DNA of 64,000 nt from Pararge aegeria (lineage: Eukaryota; Arthropoda; Insecta; Lepidoptera; Nymphalidae): contig NC_053184.1 in NCBI RefSeq assembly GCF_905163445.1, forward strand, positions 7,192,001-7,256,000. The letters run 5' to 3'. The notes beneath the pieces are model-generated. The model was not told the origin of the DNA. It searched no databases and worked only from the letters and a program-made list of their open reading frames with translations. Below are positions 11,618 to 24,590 of the stretch, piece by piece. Within the stretch, counting starts at the first letter, position 1; each line of letters begins with the position of its first letter. The translations under genes were made by a program, and so were the position numbers.

Positions 11618-14600
11618 ATGGAGGTTGATGAGAGATCGCAGGGCGCATCATGGCGATGGTCGGTTCTCTTCTCTGTCATTGTTCTAAACGTATGTATTAA
11701 TATATACTTATTACGCTAAAAAGACTGATTGGATCAGGATGAAATTTAGCACTGAGATAGATTATGATCTGGAGTAGTAACACATAGGTAATTTATCCCG
11801 GAAAAAAGTAGGTTTCCATTGGATAGATTTCTTTTTGTTTTTACAGAGCAAAAGATCGACATGTTGTTTGCTTAAGTAAGTAGTCATACATAAACGACAA
11901 GGAAAATCATACAGGTATTTTATAGAGATCCTAGTGGAAAATTTTACACTTACCTACTGCAGTTTGAGACTAAAGATACGTTATAAACTACGATTACAAT
12001 AATGCATACCTAATAAAGTTAGGTTTCTAAATAATTGGTTCAGTCCTTCATTACAGCAATACCTTAATATTATGTATTTAGGATCTTTCATCTGTGGAAA
12101 CTGGAACCTATATTGTGCAACAGCATTAAGACACTTAAAGTAACTTTGGTGAATATTCACTCTGCTTTTTTATTTAGGATAGGTGCTTATTTCAATTACA
12201 AAAGTAAACTCTGTAGAGTTTCTTTAAAGAGACAAAACGTTCATATGCCTTAATTTTAATAAGGTTCCTAATCTCGCAAAATGCCCATAGCTAAATGATT
12301 TTTAAATCAAGCTAAATTTGGGCACAATTCCATGAAGATCGGTTCAGTGTCCGAGAACTTCAATAATTTTCTAGCGTGGTCTTCAATTAGTATATTCTGA
12401 TCTTAACTTCATTTTGCGTATACTCGATAGCGTGTAAGTATTTTGAAATCAGTTACAGTAGTTTGACTAAGTACTCAGATTGACCACCCGGATGACCCGA
12501 TAATTCTTAGCCCGGCACAAAAAAAATGTTTACGCGAGATTCTAAGCAACAGCTGTAGTATCATATATTTAATTCAATGTATATTTTGTATTCCCTCACC
12601 CTAAATATGCATCAAGTTTGTGGTTCTATGTAGATCCTAAGCCAAGATATAAGTAATATTTTGAAACTGTAGTTAAAGATAGCTGTATGATGAATTGGTT
12701 AACCTAACAAAAAGTAAAAGCTAAATAGGGCCCTTACTAGTAGCTGAAAAAATTGGTGCTTTTATCAGGTCTGTCCACATTTTCTTGATAAACTGGCGTT
12801 CTGGTATAAATAAGGAGCTAACGTTTTAAAAATAAAATATTATTTTCATTTAACGCAACTAAGTAGTATTTCATTACTGTAGTGACTCTTGTATCTAGGC
12901 ATCTTATTTAATCTTATCTCAGCGTTCGTGGTGTCACGATGTTAGGATTAAGTAACTTTATACCTACTTGCCATCGTGATTAATATTGCATACAAATGCA
13001 TAGGTGGGATAAGAATATTTTAATACTCTTTTTAACTATGAAGGCTCATCTGGATAAGGATTTTTAAACTAATTTCATCCAGTTCCTTTGTTATGTCTAG
13101 AAATCACGTGCAATTAGATTATAATAAATATTTAATCAATGCTTACATAGTAAGCATTGATTAAATACTACATAGTATTGAATGATATGATTTATGTACT
13201 ACCTATATCATATCACCGACCGTTGTGAAAAGATTATACTTAGTGTTTATAGCTTTTGTGACGTAATCAGGATACGAACGTTTAAAGTAATCTAGTGATT
13301 CTCAGGTAGTGTGGGTTCTGGGTATTCCTAGATGAACTCTTGGATGAAGTTGATCGAGGGTTTTTCTTGCCTTGTTCCTGCTAAGATTAAAAATTACGAT
13401 GGACAAGCGCGGTCAGTCATTTCATACAATGCCCAATATAATATTGGCATAGCGTTCAAGAGCAACCTATTAAAATATACAATGTAGCCGTAGAAATACT
13501 TAATAACAAAATAATATTTCCCTGATAAAGGCAAAAGTCTGTGTCTATAAGGCGTACAAGGTAAATTTTAGTGATAAGAAATTTTTTATTTATGACATTG
13601 TTAAGTTCGTTAAATATTCTTATACAAGGCTAAGTTTGAAAGGTGGTACAGTTTTTGTTGTTGTTGTTGAACGACCAAGAGAAGAAAACCCCATCGCCTA
13701 TAAACAGAGTAACATTTCGCAGGTTTCACACAGCAATGCTGGTTAAATACTTCCAAGGACGAATTCTGACACAAAAAAGCTCTTCTACAACGTTCAAAGT
13801 CAAAAATTTATTTATTCAAATAGGCACAAAGATGGTACTTTTGATGCGTACTTTACATAAAAATATATGAGATGATTGCGATAATTACATTCGTAAATTT
13901 AAAACTTTAGGATAGTCTGTAATTTTAATCCCGGTTTAAGGCTTTGTCTAAATAAGTAGCGTCTAATCTAAGGAGAGGAGATTCCTGGGCATACATAAAC
14001 CGTTCACCACTAGTTATCACCTAAGAGGTGGTGAAACGTTTTTTTCATTAGGTATTCGATTGCGGCGATGTCTAGGTTAAGTTAAAACGGGCATAACGAT
14101 TGTAACAGCGTCACCAGGGACTGTCTGTGTAGCAAGTAAGATCACCACGAATCGTCAAAGGTTTCGACGACTTCTTGACAACAATATCAACAAGGGTATC
14201 GTGGTATTCATAATAATGAAAAACTTTACATCATCTTTTTTCTGGGTTAAATATGCACCTATCTTCTTTTACTAACAAACATTTCATTAAAATACGCGGT
14301 GACAACAGCTGTGCTCACATATTTTAAGATAAAATGGGGTCGTCCACGGTTTAGTTTGTCATCAGAAGTGAGATGCTTCAAACTACATAGTATTAAATCA
14401 ATAATTCACGCATGCACACACATACACGTGGATGTTCAATCATTACAATTAATTAGGGTTGCCAACTTTTAACACTCTTTTTGTTAAACTGAGATATTGA
14501 AGATATAATAATTTCTCCATGGTAGTAATTTTTCCCAGTATTAGTCATAATTTTTATAAAAACCGTCCTTACCTAGGAAGCTTTCTTTTAAAATGAGCTT

Positions 14601-17600
14601 AAATATTTTTACAGGTATGTCTGCCCAGTCTCATCCTGTCGTATGGGGTGATCTGGGTCTACATTTCCAACTTTGAGGTCCCCCTATGGCTTGGACTCGC
14701 AGCACCATCAATATTCGTCCTCACATTCGGCTTTACACGTAAGGAATTTAACAGTAATATTTAATAGTAAATATCAGGTATCGAAAAAGTATCAAGTACG
14801 TTATATTTCCGTTGGCTAAAATCACTGGAATTAAGAGATTATAGTAAATAAAACTATTAGGTATCTAGAACTGAGGATCTCTTGGAGGTTCGCATTAACT
14901 TCTAGGTGCCTACTTACATTTCCTTGAATCGGGGAAAACTACAAGTCATCGGTCTCGAACATTATTACAAACTTCTGTATTTAAAATATTAACATTAAAT
15001 GTAGTTCACACAAGAGAGAGAACCAAGTACGCTGAATATACTGGTGGGAGGCTTCGGCCGTGGCTATTTACCAGCCTAACGACAAAGATGTGCCGCTAAG
15101 CGATTTAGCTTTCCGGTATGATGTCGCCTGGAAACCAATTAGTGGTATGCAGTGACGTGCATAGAGGGTATGCACAGGGTATGCAAATGATATATAATGA
15201 AGAAAATGTCTAGTAAGAGTTTCAAAAAACTTAAGGATAGGCATATTAAGAGTTATAAAAAGCCTACCCTTAAGTATTTATGACACCTACTGGGGATTTT
15301 CTTAATTTTATATCATCTGCATACCCTGTGCATACCCTCTATGCACGCCACTGGGGGTATGGGTTAAATATACTTGCCTTACTCACTAATAGGTTAGCCC
15401 GCTACCATCTTAGACTGCATCATCACTTACCACCAGGTGAGATTGCAGTGCAATGAAAAAAACAACCTATGAACTAAGGCACGCGGTCCCAACTTGGTGG
15501 AATGGCGACCGTAGTATTGGTAGATCCCCAACTAGGGAGTCAAGGGTCTACTACCACTGCATTTGGCATAGTGTTGATTCATCATTCAGTTATTGATGAT
15601 AACGGTTTAAATTATCATTATATCAATGGATAAAAATAGTTATTAATAAAACAACTTAACTGACAGTTTTAAAAATAGAGCTATCCTCTTCCACATGGAC
15701 CATTATAAAAATTCAGTACTACTTTTAGACTCACTCGGATCAAGCAGACCCACCTTATTATGCCACCCATTTGCCTATAAACAGAGCGACACATCATATG
15801 ACATGCAAGGAAAACGACCTATAAAGTGGTGCCCTGGTTACATCAACCTGTGGGGCGTAGGTATTACGCCTTATAGGCCCAAAATTACGCCAGCAACTAC
15901 ACCCATCCGACCGGAACACTGCAATGCTGCTAGGCAGCAGAAATAAGCATGGCGGTTTTACTTCCCCGGTCGAGCTATCATAGGAAGCTCTAGTAATACT
16001 AAATTTTAGTTTAGATATTTGTGTACAACAGAAATTGCACCAACTCTACCTATAATACCTTACAGTAGCGAATGACTTGTGATTAGCACATATATTTTTC
16101 AATAGTATTTGTTTAAAGATGACTGATAAGAGTGCCGTTTACCTGTGCACCTACTTGAGTACCTCGAGTCATAAGTTTTAAAATCAGTGTACTTTGCAGT
16201 CAATATATTACAGCTGGTTTATATTAATAGAGTACAAGCCTAGCGATCAGTCAAGATCATTGATTATTCTATCATAAAGATTTAAGCTTGATCGATGTGT
16301 TACCGACGCTTGTTCTTTGTACATGAGTATTTTAACTTCATCATATCAACCAATATACGTCCACTGCTGGGCTTAGGTCTTTTGTAGGGAGTTCCAAAAT
16401 CCACCGTTTTGTGCCGCTTGGATCCAGCGGCTACCTGCGATGCGCTTAATGTCGTCTGCCCACCTCGTTAGGGGTCGATTAATGCTGCGCTTACCAGTGC
16501 GGCCATTCCAGCACCTTGGGACTCCAACGTCCATCATTTCTCCGAACCAAGTTATTTTAACTTATTAAACTAGAAACTAGAAAACAGTGTACAAACCTCT
16601 GAAGTGATCTAAAGTGACAGGTTTAAAAATCGTTCGAACCTTTTCAGTTACAAAATTTATGCTGTAAACTAACCTCAAACAAAAACCAGGTTGAGTTCGA
16701 GTTTGGCTCTTATTAAGATCTTAAAAAACCAAAAATCTTTCCTCTAACCCAATAGAGAAATAAAAGCTCCCTTTTTAAAAAATGATTGCTAATGGGTGTA
16801 TGTTAACACAGACCGGCCGATGGATGGACGGACAAAAGCACTGCTGGGTACCTAATAGGATCTCATTGGCACTCAAGGGTAGGTACGGAACACCTTGAAC
16901 CAAAAACATCTTTGTCGTAAATCGAAATCCGGTAGCTCAGCGATTTCATAAGTACTTACCTAAAAGTAACTTTAATGTTTATACAACCTATAAACCACTT
17001 AAACTTACTATAATAGGTAATTGTTTATTGTTTAAGAGTCAAAGTAAAGTAAACATGCTTTAGGTATAATTTTGTGAAGCAGCTTCCTCAGATCTCCCAA
17101 AATCTTCGGAAAAATTCGCTACTATATTTAAAACAGCAGTTAATTCTAAGATATCCTTTTGAACTAAAAACATAGCAATAAGAAGGGCACTATTTTTCGA
17201 CTTGTTAATATATATTTAAGTTTGTGTTATATTTTAATATTTAATTATACGTAACGATTGTTCTTTTCAGAATGTTGGTTCAGAGAAGCGGCAGACTCGT
17301 GGGGTGGTTCGAATGGGTACAGAGTTATGGCTACTATTGGCCTAGGGTTCGTTGTTACGGGTCTATTGATTTGCGCGTTTGTATCAGTGCAGTACCAGCT
17401 GCTCGCTTACGGTGTTTTAGGAGGTTTGTAAATATTATTTTATATTTTATGAAGAATAAATCAACTCATATTTATTATTAAATTAAATAACAGATGATAC
17501 CCCAGTGATTAGGACTTCGACTTCACTTTCAGAGTTCGAATCCCAGCACGCACCTCGAACTTTTCAAAGTTATGTGCGTTTTTCCAGCAATTAAAATATT

Positions 17601-20342
17601 ACTTTAACGTCAAAGGAAAACATCGCGAGGTAACCTGTATGCCTGCGAGTTTTACCTAATGTTCTCAAAAGGTGTGTGGAGTCTACCAATCTGCACTGGG
17701 CGAGCGTGGTGGACTACGGCCTTAGACCCTTTTCGTTGTGGGAGGATGCATTTGCGTTGAAGTGGGCCGGTAATGGGTTTATATGATGAAGATGAAAAAT
17801 TAAATCAAATGGCTCGGAGCCTTAAGCCGTACACGTGATAAAACCATCACGTCATTAATCATCAGATTTTTTTTTTTCTATATCTCAGACCTAGAAAATA
17901 TTATCGTAATATAAAAGCACAATTGAGATTGATCGTTGTTTTTTCGAGAATATGTAAGTAACTGTAATGTGATTTGATTTCTTTATTACACAAATTAATA
18001 TGCTATGCTGATAACAAATATGTTGCGCAATTAGCCACCCCTATTATTTCTAAACTATTTGAGTTATCAATTATTTACTCATTGATAATCTTTACGTACT
18101 TTCTTAGTATTTCTTAGTACTATTATTTTCCACAAACGTATTTATTTACATGATTTTTTCATGATCTTTGTTCACGATTTTTGGCATAGTTGAAAGGACG
18201 ACCTGTAACAAAGGCTACTCCTTATCCCAGGAAAACGAACCTTGATAAACGCGGTCGAATAACCCGGACAACAGCTAGATATTGTAAGACTATTATATAT
18301 TTATTTACAGGCCTGGGTTCATCGCTAATATCTGCACAAGTGGATGCAGTTATGTTCGAAACTTACGACACACGTCTTGAACTTGTTCGAGGTATGTGCT
18401 ACACGGGACAGGCAATCGGGCAATCTCTCTTCCCACATATTTTGTTTTTCCTCATAGAATATTACGGCTATGCCTTCTCTTACATAATACTCGGTGGCAT
18501 AATGCTACAGACATTGCCGGTCATATTGCTCCTAAAAGTGGATGATCCTAGAAGATCGGCATACTTTACTAGATACAAGGAATTGTCACAAACGTTTTTG
18601 GTGTACAGAAACGAAATAGATCAAGTCTATGGCACTGAAGTACAATTGCATAATTTAAGTAAGAAATGTTGGAAAAGTCCCTCAGATGATAACTTACATC
18701 GACTCGGTGATAGTGATTATGATAATAGTAAAATAGACGAAACTATAACACCACCTCCTAGCCCCGAGGAAAAGAGAAGAAATATTTTTGGAGTTGAAAT
18801 TTTACCAGAAATACCCGAAGAAACTGAAGACAGTGACACTGATGAGGAAAGTGACGGTGAAACAAATTTAAATAAGAGTAAGAAACGCTTTAGTTTGGCT
18901 ATAAAAAGATTAAGTACAATAGGAGACAATTTCGATGAGTGTATAGTAAATCAGGTCAGAAGGGATTCACAATCAAATGGGGATATAGTTGAAAATAAGG
19001 AATATTCTGAATTAGAAGTGAGGTACGATACAATAGCACCAAACACTGATATTCAAACTGAAAAACTATTAAACACATTCAATTTTCGATGTCAATCTGC
19101 CTATGTGAATATTAAGAGGAAAATAACGATACCTTCGTATAGAGTTTACAGGATAAGAAGAAGAATGTTGTACCTGATGTATAATATTAATGATACATTT
19201 TTGAAACCACTAAGAAGGTCGCTATCATGTGGAAGATTCTATCCGGCCGTACTATTAAGTTTTACAAAATTAACATTGATGACAGTGGGTATAATTCTTT
19301 TGCCAATGATTGGTCTACAGATTCGCCCGAAAATAGCTATGTATGAGACCAACTTTTTGATGTCTTTGCACGGGTTCACATGGATATGTTTCTTGTTGTG
19401 TACGCCATGGCTGGCACATACGCCAAAGAGAAATTTCAAGTACGTCGTTGCATTTGGGCTCGTTATCTCAACGTGTGCATGTTTTGGTAGGTTTTATTTT
19501 TTAACTTTTCGAGAGTTAAGGCAATTGTATTTTAACAACAATTTGGGCGATATAAGTTACCAGCTTTAGAATTCAGCAATTTTTTTGACTCATTAAGCAC
19601 AATTTTCAGGTTAAATAACTGTCGCTTAAGACAAATTGCCTTCAACCCTTCGAAATTATTTTATAACTGGACTAACACTACAAGTATCTTTACATTAAGT
19701 TAAAATTAAATTAAATAAGTACCAAGTTTGATTAAAATGCACATTATTTTTTTATTTTTATGTATGAGTTAGCCCGTTCAATTAAAAAAAAAAACGCAAT
19801 ATACACCATGGTCCGCCTGTATCTAATGTAGTGATGCACGCTTGACCCAAAATTGTACAGAAATCTATGCGAGTACATTTGTATAGTATGTCATACAAAC
19901 AGATTATAAAAATATAATCCGACTTTAATATCGCTTATATTTCTAGCAACTTCCGGATATGAAGTAAAAATTAATTTTTACTTCTTTTTCAGTATTGGCT
20001 GAAGCTAATAACCACGATTCGTTTGCAATCGGGTGCGTTATAGCAGGCTTTGGATACGGAGCGATCACGTCGTGCTGGGAATCGACAGTCCAAGAGTTCG
20101 TCGGTGCTCGCAAATGGCCAAAACTTCACAGCACTATAGAAACTGTTTCAGCAACGCTTTTGGTCGTTCTTGTTGTAGGCCTATCATTCGTGGTAGGAAA
20201 AGATAATGGATTACAGTTCGCAATGTTCATATTGGGCTTAATAACGGCAGTGGTGTCATTTATTTGGATTATAATAACAGGAGTTTCAATTTACAAAACC
20301 AAAGTGCGGACTTTAAGCTTCAAACGAAAATGGACGTTTTGA
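11618..20342 (+). CDS. SLC16-like major facilitator transporter
   Basis: Five exons join in phase: 11618-11689, 14615-14738, 17271-17423, 18311-19486 and 19993-20342, giving 624 aa. The first half has about six hydrophobic segments, with an LVRGMCYTGQAIGQSLFPH stretch placed where monocarboxylate transporters have their conserved TM4-TM5 region. A long hydrophilic loop (about residues 193-425) is Ser/Asp/Glu-rich and includes PPPSPEEKRR and EETEDSDTDEESDGE. Five or six further membrane segments follow from FYPAVLLSFTKL. Topology and motifs suggest SLC16/MCT-like proton-linked transport across the plasma membrane; the substrate cannot be told. The loop is unusually large for SLC16 and may be a phosphorylated regulatory region. 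The introns carry LINE, MITE and SINE copies. AATAAA lies at 20494-20499. The ATG in exon 1 is the only in-frame start with a good splice donor. Confidence 0.85.
13129..13167. repeat. Perfect 18-bp inverted repeat with 3-nt spacer
   Basis: Bases 13129-13146 are the exact reverse complement of 13150-13167, with ATA between; the arms contain AATCAATGCTTAC. It lies in intron 1 of the SLC16-like gene. Confidence 0.95.
15047..15470 (+). mobile_element. LINE 3' fragment split by a hAT MITE
   Basis: The LINE blocks TGGTGGGAGGCTTCGGCCG, GCTAAGCGATTTAGC and GTATGATGTCG occupy 15047-15149. They resume after 15353 with AGGTTAGCCCGCTACC and CATCATCACTTACCACC. The gap is exactly filled by the MITE at 15150-15353, so the MITE inserted into an existing LINE remnant. 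It lies in intron 2 of the SLC16-like gene. Confidence 0.82.
15150..15353. mobile_element. hAT-type MITE, copy 2 (204 bp)
   Basis: The ends are CAGTGACGTGCATAGAGGG and the reverse complement of its partner CCCTCTATGCACGCCACTG, giving long inverted repeats that also include GGTATGCACAGGGTATGCA. The flanks GTGGTATG and GGGGTATG are a one-mismatch 8-bp duplication. No coding sequence. Confidence 0.9.
15480..15560 (+). mobile_element. RTE-like LINE fragment, short
   Basis: Translation gives PNLVEWRP followed by stops. It resembles the VLEWRPRTGKRS motif near the end of the RTE-like reverse transcriptases seen at 16330-16560 and 63490-63745. It is degraded. Confidence 0.4.
15780..15995 (+). repeat. 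Interspersed repeat shared with 45400-45515
   Basis: Blocks such as GACCGGAACACTGCAATGCTG, AGAAATAAGCATGGCGGT and CGAGCTATC recur, in diverged form, at about 45430-45515 (ACCGAAACACAGG, AATGCTG, AAATAAGCAAGGCGGT, ACGAGCTCTG). This is a retroelement-derived sequence common in Lepidoptera. The open frame over it is not a host gene. Confidence 0.5.
16330..16560 (-). mobile_element. RTE-like LINE, C-terminal coding remnant
   Basis: Read on the minus strand it translates to WFGEMMDVG, GRTGKRSINRPLTRWADDIK and RIAGSRWIQAAQNGGFWNSL, then a stop. This is the conserved tail of the RTE-type reverse transcriptases abundant in Lepidoptera. The copy is truncated and non-functional. It lies in intron 2 of the SLC16-like gene. 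Confidence 0.72.
17480..17790 (+). mobile_element. tRNA-derived SINE (family B), sense copy
   Basis: A B-box-like GAGTTCGAATCCCAGCACGC is followed by TTATGTGCGTTTTTCCAGC, CAATTAAAATATTACTT, CATCGCGAGGTAACCTG and GGGCGAGCGTGGTGGACTA, ending in GGCCGGTAATGGGTTTATATG. It lies in intron 3 of the SLC16-like gene and is one of the best preserved of the family B copies. Confidence 0.85.
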
Positions 20343-20493
20343 TAATGCATTTTTCATATGATATTATACTATTCTCTCTCTCTTTCTCTCTCTGTTGACT
20401 GAATTTAATTTTGAAACAGATGTTAATTGATCAATTACATATTGATCAGGTTGATAATAGATGTACCTTTTATACGTTTGAGCACGTCCTATA

Positions 20494-20499
20494 AATAAA
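20494..20499 (+). terminator. AATAAA polyadenylation signal of the SLC16-like gene
   Basis: AATAAA lies about 150 nt after the stop codon, beyond a CT-rich microsatellite at about 20370-20395. Confidence 0.55.
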
Positions 20500-20768
20500 A
20501 TCAAAGACATTGAAGTGGTTGTGATATTTAAATAGGAAAAATAAATGCTTGGTTAAATATATCTGTTCATAGTGTTTAACTACTTATAAGTAAAATATAT
20601 TTATATGATAAGTGTCTGGTTTTATTTAATATTAACTTTACTAGGTACCTACAAAGAATTCAACGAATTAGTAAAAACACCGTGGTTTTAAATAGTATAG
20701 AAGCAATATTCTTGTTGTAAAAATGATTCAAGACCTAAATAAAGCAGAGTCCTTTACAATTATTTATT

Positions 20769-21026
20769 GACGGCCGATTGGTGCAGTTTGCAGCGACCCT
20801 GCTTTCTGAGTCCAAGGCCGTGGGTTCGATTCCCACAACTGGAAAATGTTTGTGTGATGAGATGATGATGTCTGGGTGTTTATATGTATTTTATAAGTAT
20901 ATATGTATTATTTTTATAAAAATATTCAACAGCTATCTTAGTACCCATAACACAAGCTACGCTTACTTTGCGGCTAGATGGCGATGTGTGGATTGTCGTA
21001 GTATATTCATTTATTTATTTATTACA
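20769..21026 (+). mobile_element. tRNA-derived SINE (family A), copy 2
   Basis: It begins GACGGCCGATTGGTGCAGTT and has the B box GTGGGTTCGATTCCCAC and the tail ATTTATTTATTTATTAC. TTACAATTA occurs on both sides (about 20754 and 21023) and is a likely target duplication. The open frame that spans it is not a gene. Confidence 0.9.
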
Positions 21027-24000
21027 ATTAGGATCGGTGTAGGCGTGTATCTTGGCCTAGTATCTAAAGGCGAAAATCTTGGTGGCGACGAGCGACCATT
21101 TTATCACCAGGGAAATTTAGAACTGCCTATTATTTACTGGCTTACATATTCGTAAATATAAACATTCGTTTTTAAAACATTTACTAAACCGAGGCTGAGT
21201 TATCACCTAATATACGAACTGCAACGGATATCATTCGGATCTACGTAGGCGTAAATTTTGTCTGCGAAAAGAGAAAAATCATTGTGAATGAGCGTATTAT
21301 TTATCTTCAGAACTGCCTTTACATAACTATCATTATTTTTCACACATATCACATTTACTAACTGCAGGATTAAACTATAAATATTTTTTTTATAAACATC
21401 GTCTCTGCTTTCTTCGAACAGATTATGGAATGATATTAAATTGTAAAATAGTGATTATTGGAATAAAAAAAACTATAAAGCTAATTTTCTTACCGACTTT
21501 TTCCCATTCGGATCTGCATTTCTGCGGAAGTAGAGTGCATAATAGTTAACAATAGAGTGCAGAGCCAGTTGGCATTTTTTTGTATTTAATGTGTAAATAA
21601 TATTAAGAACATTATTGGTTGCATTTGTTATTTAAGATTAGAGTGGAGTTGAACCAACGAACAAAACAAGATTATGAGTTTCTAGATGCAACATGTTTTG
21701 AACAGATTACAGTACTTAAAATCAAATATTTGCCTACTTAACGGATGTGTTCGCCAGTGGGGTAAAACCTTGTGTGATGTAAACATTATTTTATCTCTTA
21801 ATGAGTTTATATCTCGATTTCATTATTCTTTATCTATGGTTAATTAAAGATAGTAAAGTAAAATAACAAATTCTACACCTAGTCGTTAATTCATGAAGAA
21901 CTTAACAACTTGGGGTTAGTAAGAATTTTTTGAGGTAGGTATACTTACCTTCCTAATTTGAATAGAATGTACTCGTATAATAAATACACATATATACATT
22001 AAAATTATGTGCCTACTATATAACGGGGGCGGGTCAGAAAACTATTTTATCCTAATATCAAGTAAGTAGTAAAACTTATAGTATGCTGGACCGATTTGAG
22101 CACAAGGCTTTCTAAGGCTCGTAATTTACGTTTAAGAAAGTATGTATGTTTCAAAAATAATATTAATATTTTCACGTTAAATACGAATAACATTTCGTTC
22201 CAAATTCAAACTTATTTCTTGCTAGCTAACTTTTGACTTGTGATATAAGTAGACGAAACAACGACCCATAGACAAAATATACGATTCAAACCATGATTCT
22301 AACATAAATAGATGAATGGAACGGATCATATTAGGAAAAGATAAGATTGCTAAATATGGAATGACCTATTTAAAATAGGGAAATAACTTATTTATTGCAT
22401 TCGAAAAGTAAATACAAATATGTATTGATGTTGCGTTAAAGATAGCGACATTCATTTAATATCGTTATCTTATAATTACGCAAATAAATGAGACATACAC
22501 TTAATAAGCAGGAGGTACCAAGAATCAGTCAAGACGACGGGAAATAAGGTGTCACAGGTATTTGTATAATATCTTGATAATGATCAACTATCTTGGTGTA
22601 GGTAGACCATAAGTTAATCTGAAAATTGGACAACTGGTATTTCTATTCTGTTAATTATAGATATGTAAATTATCAGATGAATCTGATGAAGATTAACTTT
22701 TTATTTTTTTAAATATATAAATACATAAATTTTTGTACCAAGTTTATTAAAAAATAAAGTTATTTAAAGTTTAAAAAAGCTTTTTCACTGTATCTTATTT
22801 TACAAATTGTAGGACGTTGTTTCATTTGGGCAGAGAACACACTAACCTATTATGTCATATGTTTGTCCTACCGTTAGTAATGAAAAAAATGGTCTTGTGG
22901 TATTGACAACTTCTGAGTGTAGGACCCGGATAACGTACCACGCAATTTGTAGGACAATATGTCTGTTAAATTATATAAATATTAACTAAGTAAAAAAAAA
23001 GAACAGCTGGTTAGTAATCATTTATGATGACCTCGTTATCGATACATATTGGAAAGAGGGGACTCTTTGATCAAACCAGAGATTTTGTAGGACAATTTTC
23101 GAATAATTTAGATAATTGTCTTGAGATTTAATAAAAAAAAAAATCAGTTAGTAATAAATATTTGAGAATCATCAAATCAACATATTTTATCCTCGCTACT
23201 TCTGCTAGCTACCACAATCGAGAGTTTCGTACAGGAAATTATTGGGCGTCTCATCAAAATAAAGCTACTCACGGAAACTTAGCTTGATAGTAATCACGTG
23301 CAAAAATGGGCGATGGATCCTGTACTACTTGGAATGTATTATGTAAAAAAAAAAATTGAACTTCTAAGGTACGAGCTTTGAAAATCCTTCTTGATAAGAT
23401 ATGGTAAAGGATGCCTAGCCAAATGTTTTTAATATTCTTATTAAATGTTCACTTTATAAATAGCAAATATTTTTGAAAATTCATATTTTAGTTTATCGAG
23501 TGACTCCTTGGAAATCACATAAAGCACTCTTGTATTAGTTTACGACAGTTAAGGAATACACTAGTTACTAAGTGATGCATAGTTATTGCTCGAAGTACCT
23601 CTTAGAAGTAATTGAGTTTCCAATTTCATCATTATTTGCCTCAACCTATTTATTAATGTCCCACTGGCCAGTCTTTTAATCGAGGAAGAGTGAGGATTTA
23701 TTGTTCCTTTACATCCTTAACAACAAATTAATGTTTAAAAATCGTTGTTAAACCTCAAACTATTAATATTTAAGGAATTTAATAAAAAGATCTTTGAAGA
23801 GGAGGTAATTTCCAGTAAAAAAGGTCCGCCTCTCTGTATTCTATCTTCATTATTTATAACTTATAATCTTTCTAGACGGCCTCCCGGATAGAATGAGCCA
23901 TGGCTCATATTTTTACGAGCGTGATCAAGATTTCACGCGATTTTGAACTTGTTGACTAGGCCAAAGCTCCGCGCTTTTCAAATGTTGGTTGACGGGCTCC

Positions 24001-24580
24001 CTAGGCACGTTAGCTCGCGGCTAGTTAAACAAAGCAGTTTTTTTTCTTGCTATTATAAATAATAGATTTACCGAGGGTATTTTATGTGGGTTCAGCACAA
24101 AATAATTCAAAGGCACGACTTGTTGTTTTAGTTTTGGCATGATCTTTACGAGCGACACTCTGACGTAAACCATTCTTACGAATGTGTTTTTTTATAATTA
24201 CTGCCACTTTTAGTTTAAAAGGGTTGTGATCCCTGTTGAATCGCAAATTGTGCCAGTCAGTCTCCACAAGCATTCGGAAAAGTTCCTCTCCGCATCAGAC
24301 TCATTGTAATTATAAAATCTCCGCCTTATTTCGCTATACTAAAGATAACGTTGATTACCTAACATATTAAATGAAATTTTGATATACAACAATCCCCATT
24401 TTGTCCTATTGAAATAAGACGTTTGGCAATTCTATTTACGTGAGACAATGAGTATATGAGCTGTCCTTATGCTAACAAACTTCTTGTGTGACCGTACAAA
24501 TTATCTATGATGAAGAAAATCTTGTTACTCCATTATACACTATTAGTAAAATAACAAGTGTGTTTCGTATCACCATAACA
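21027..24580. other. AT-rich intergenic stretch upstream of the mucin
   Basis: I find no supported gene. Two diverged direct copies of a roughly 100-bp block lie at about 21050-21150 and 21235-21330, sharing GTAGGCGT, GAGCG and AGAACTGCCT. A cluster of TGTAGGAC motifs occurs at 22811-23100. A slightly GC-richer patch at 23880-24010 has no recognisable function. A short frame at 24082-24273 on the minus strand looks like noise. Confidence 0.5.
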
Positions 24581-24590
24581 CTGAACTGAA

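Noticed and set aside
15695..15946. 83-codon frame in an SLC16-like intron
   Set aside because: It covers an interspersed repeat also found at 45400-45515.
20778..21155. 125-codon plus-strand frame
   Set aside because: It reads through a tRNA-derived SINE.
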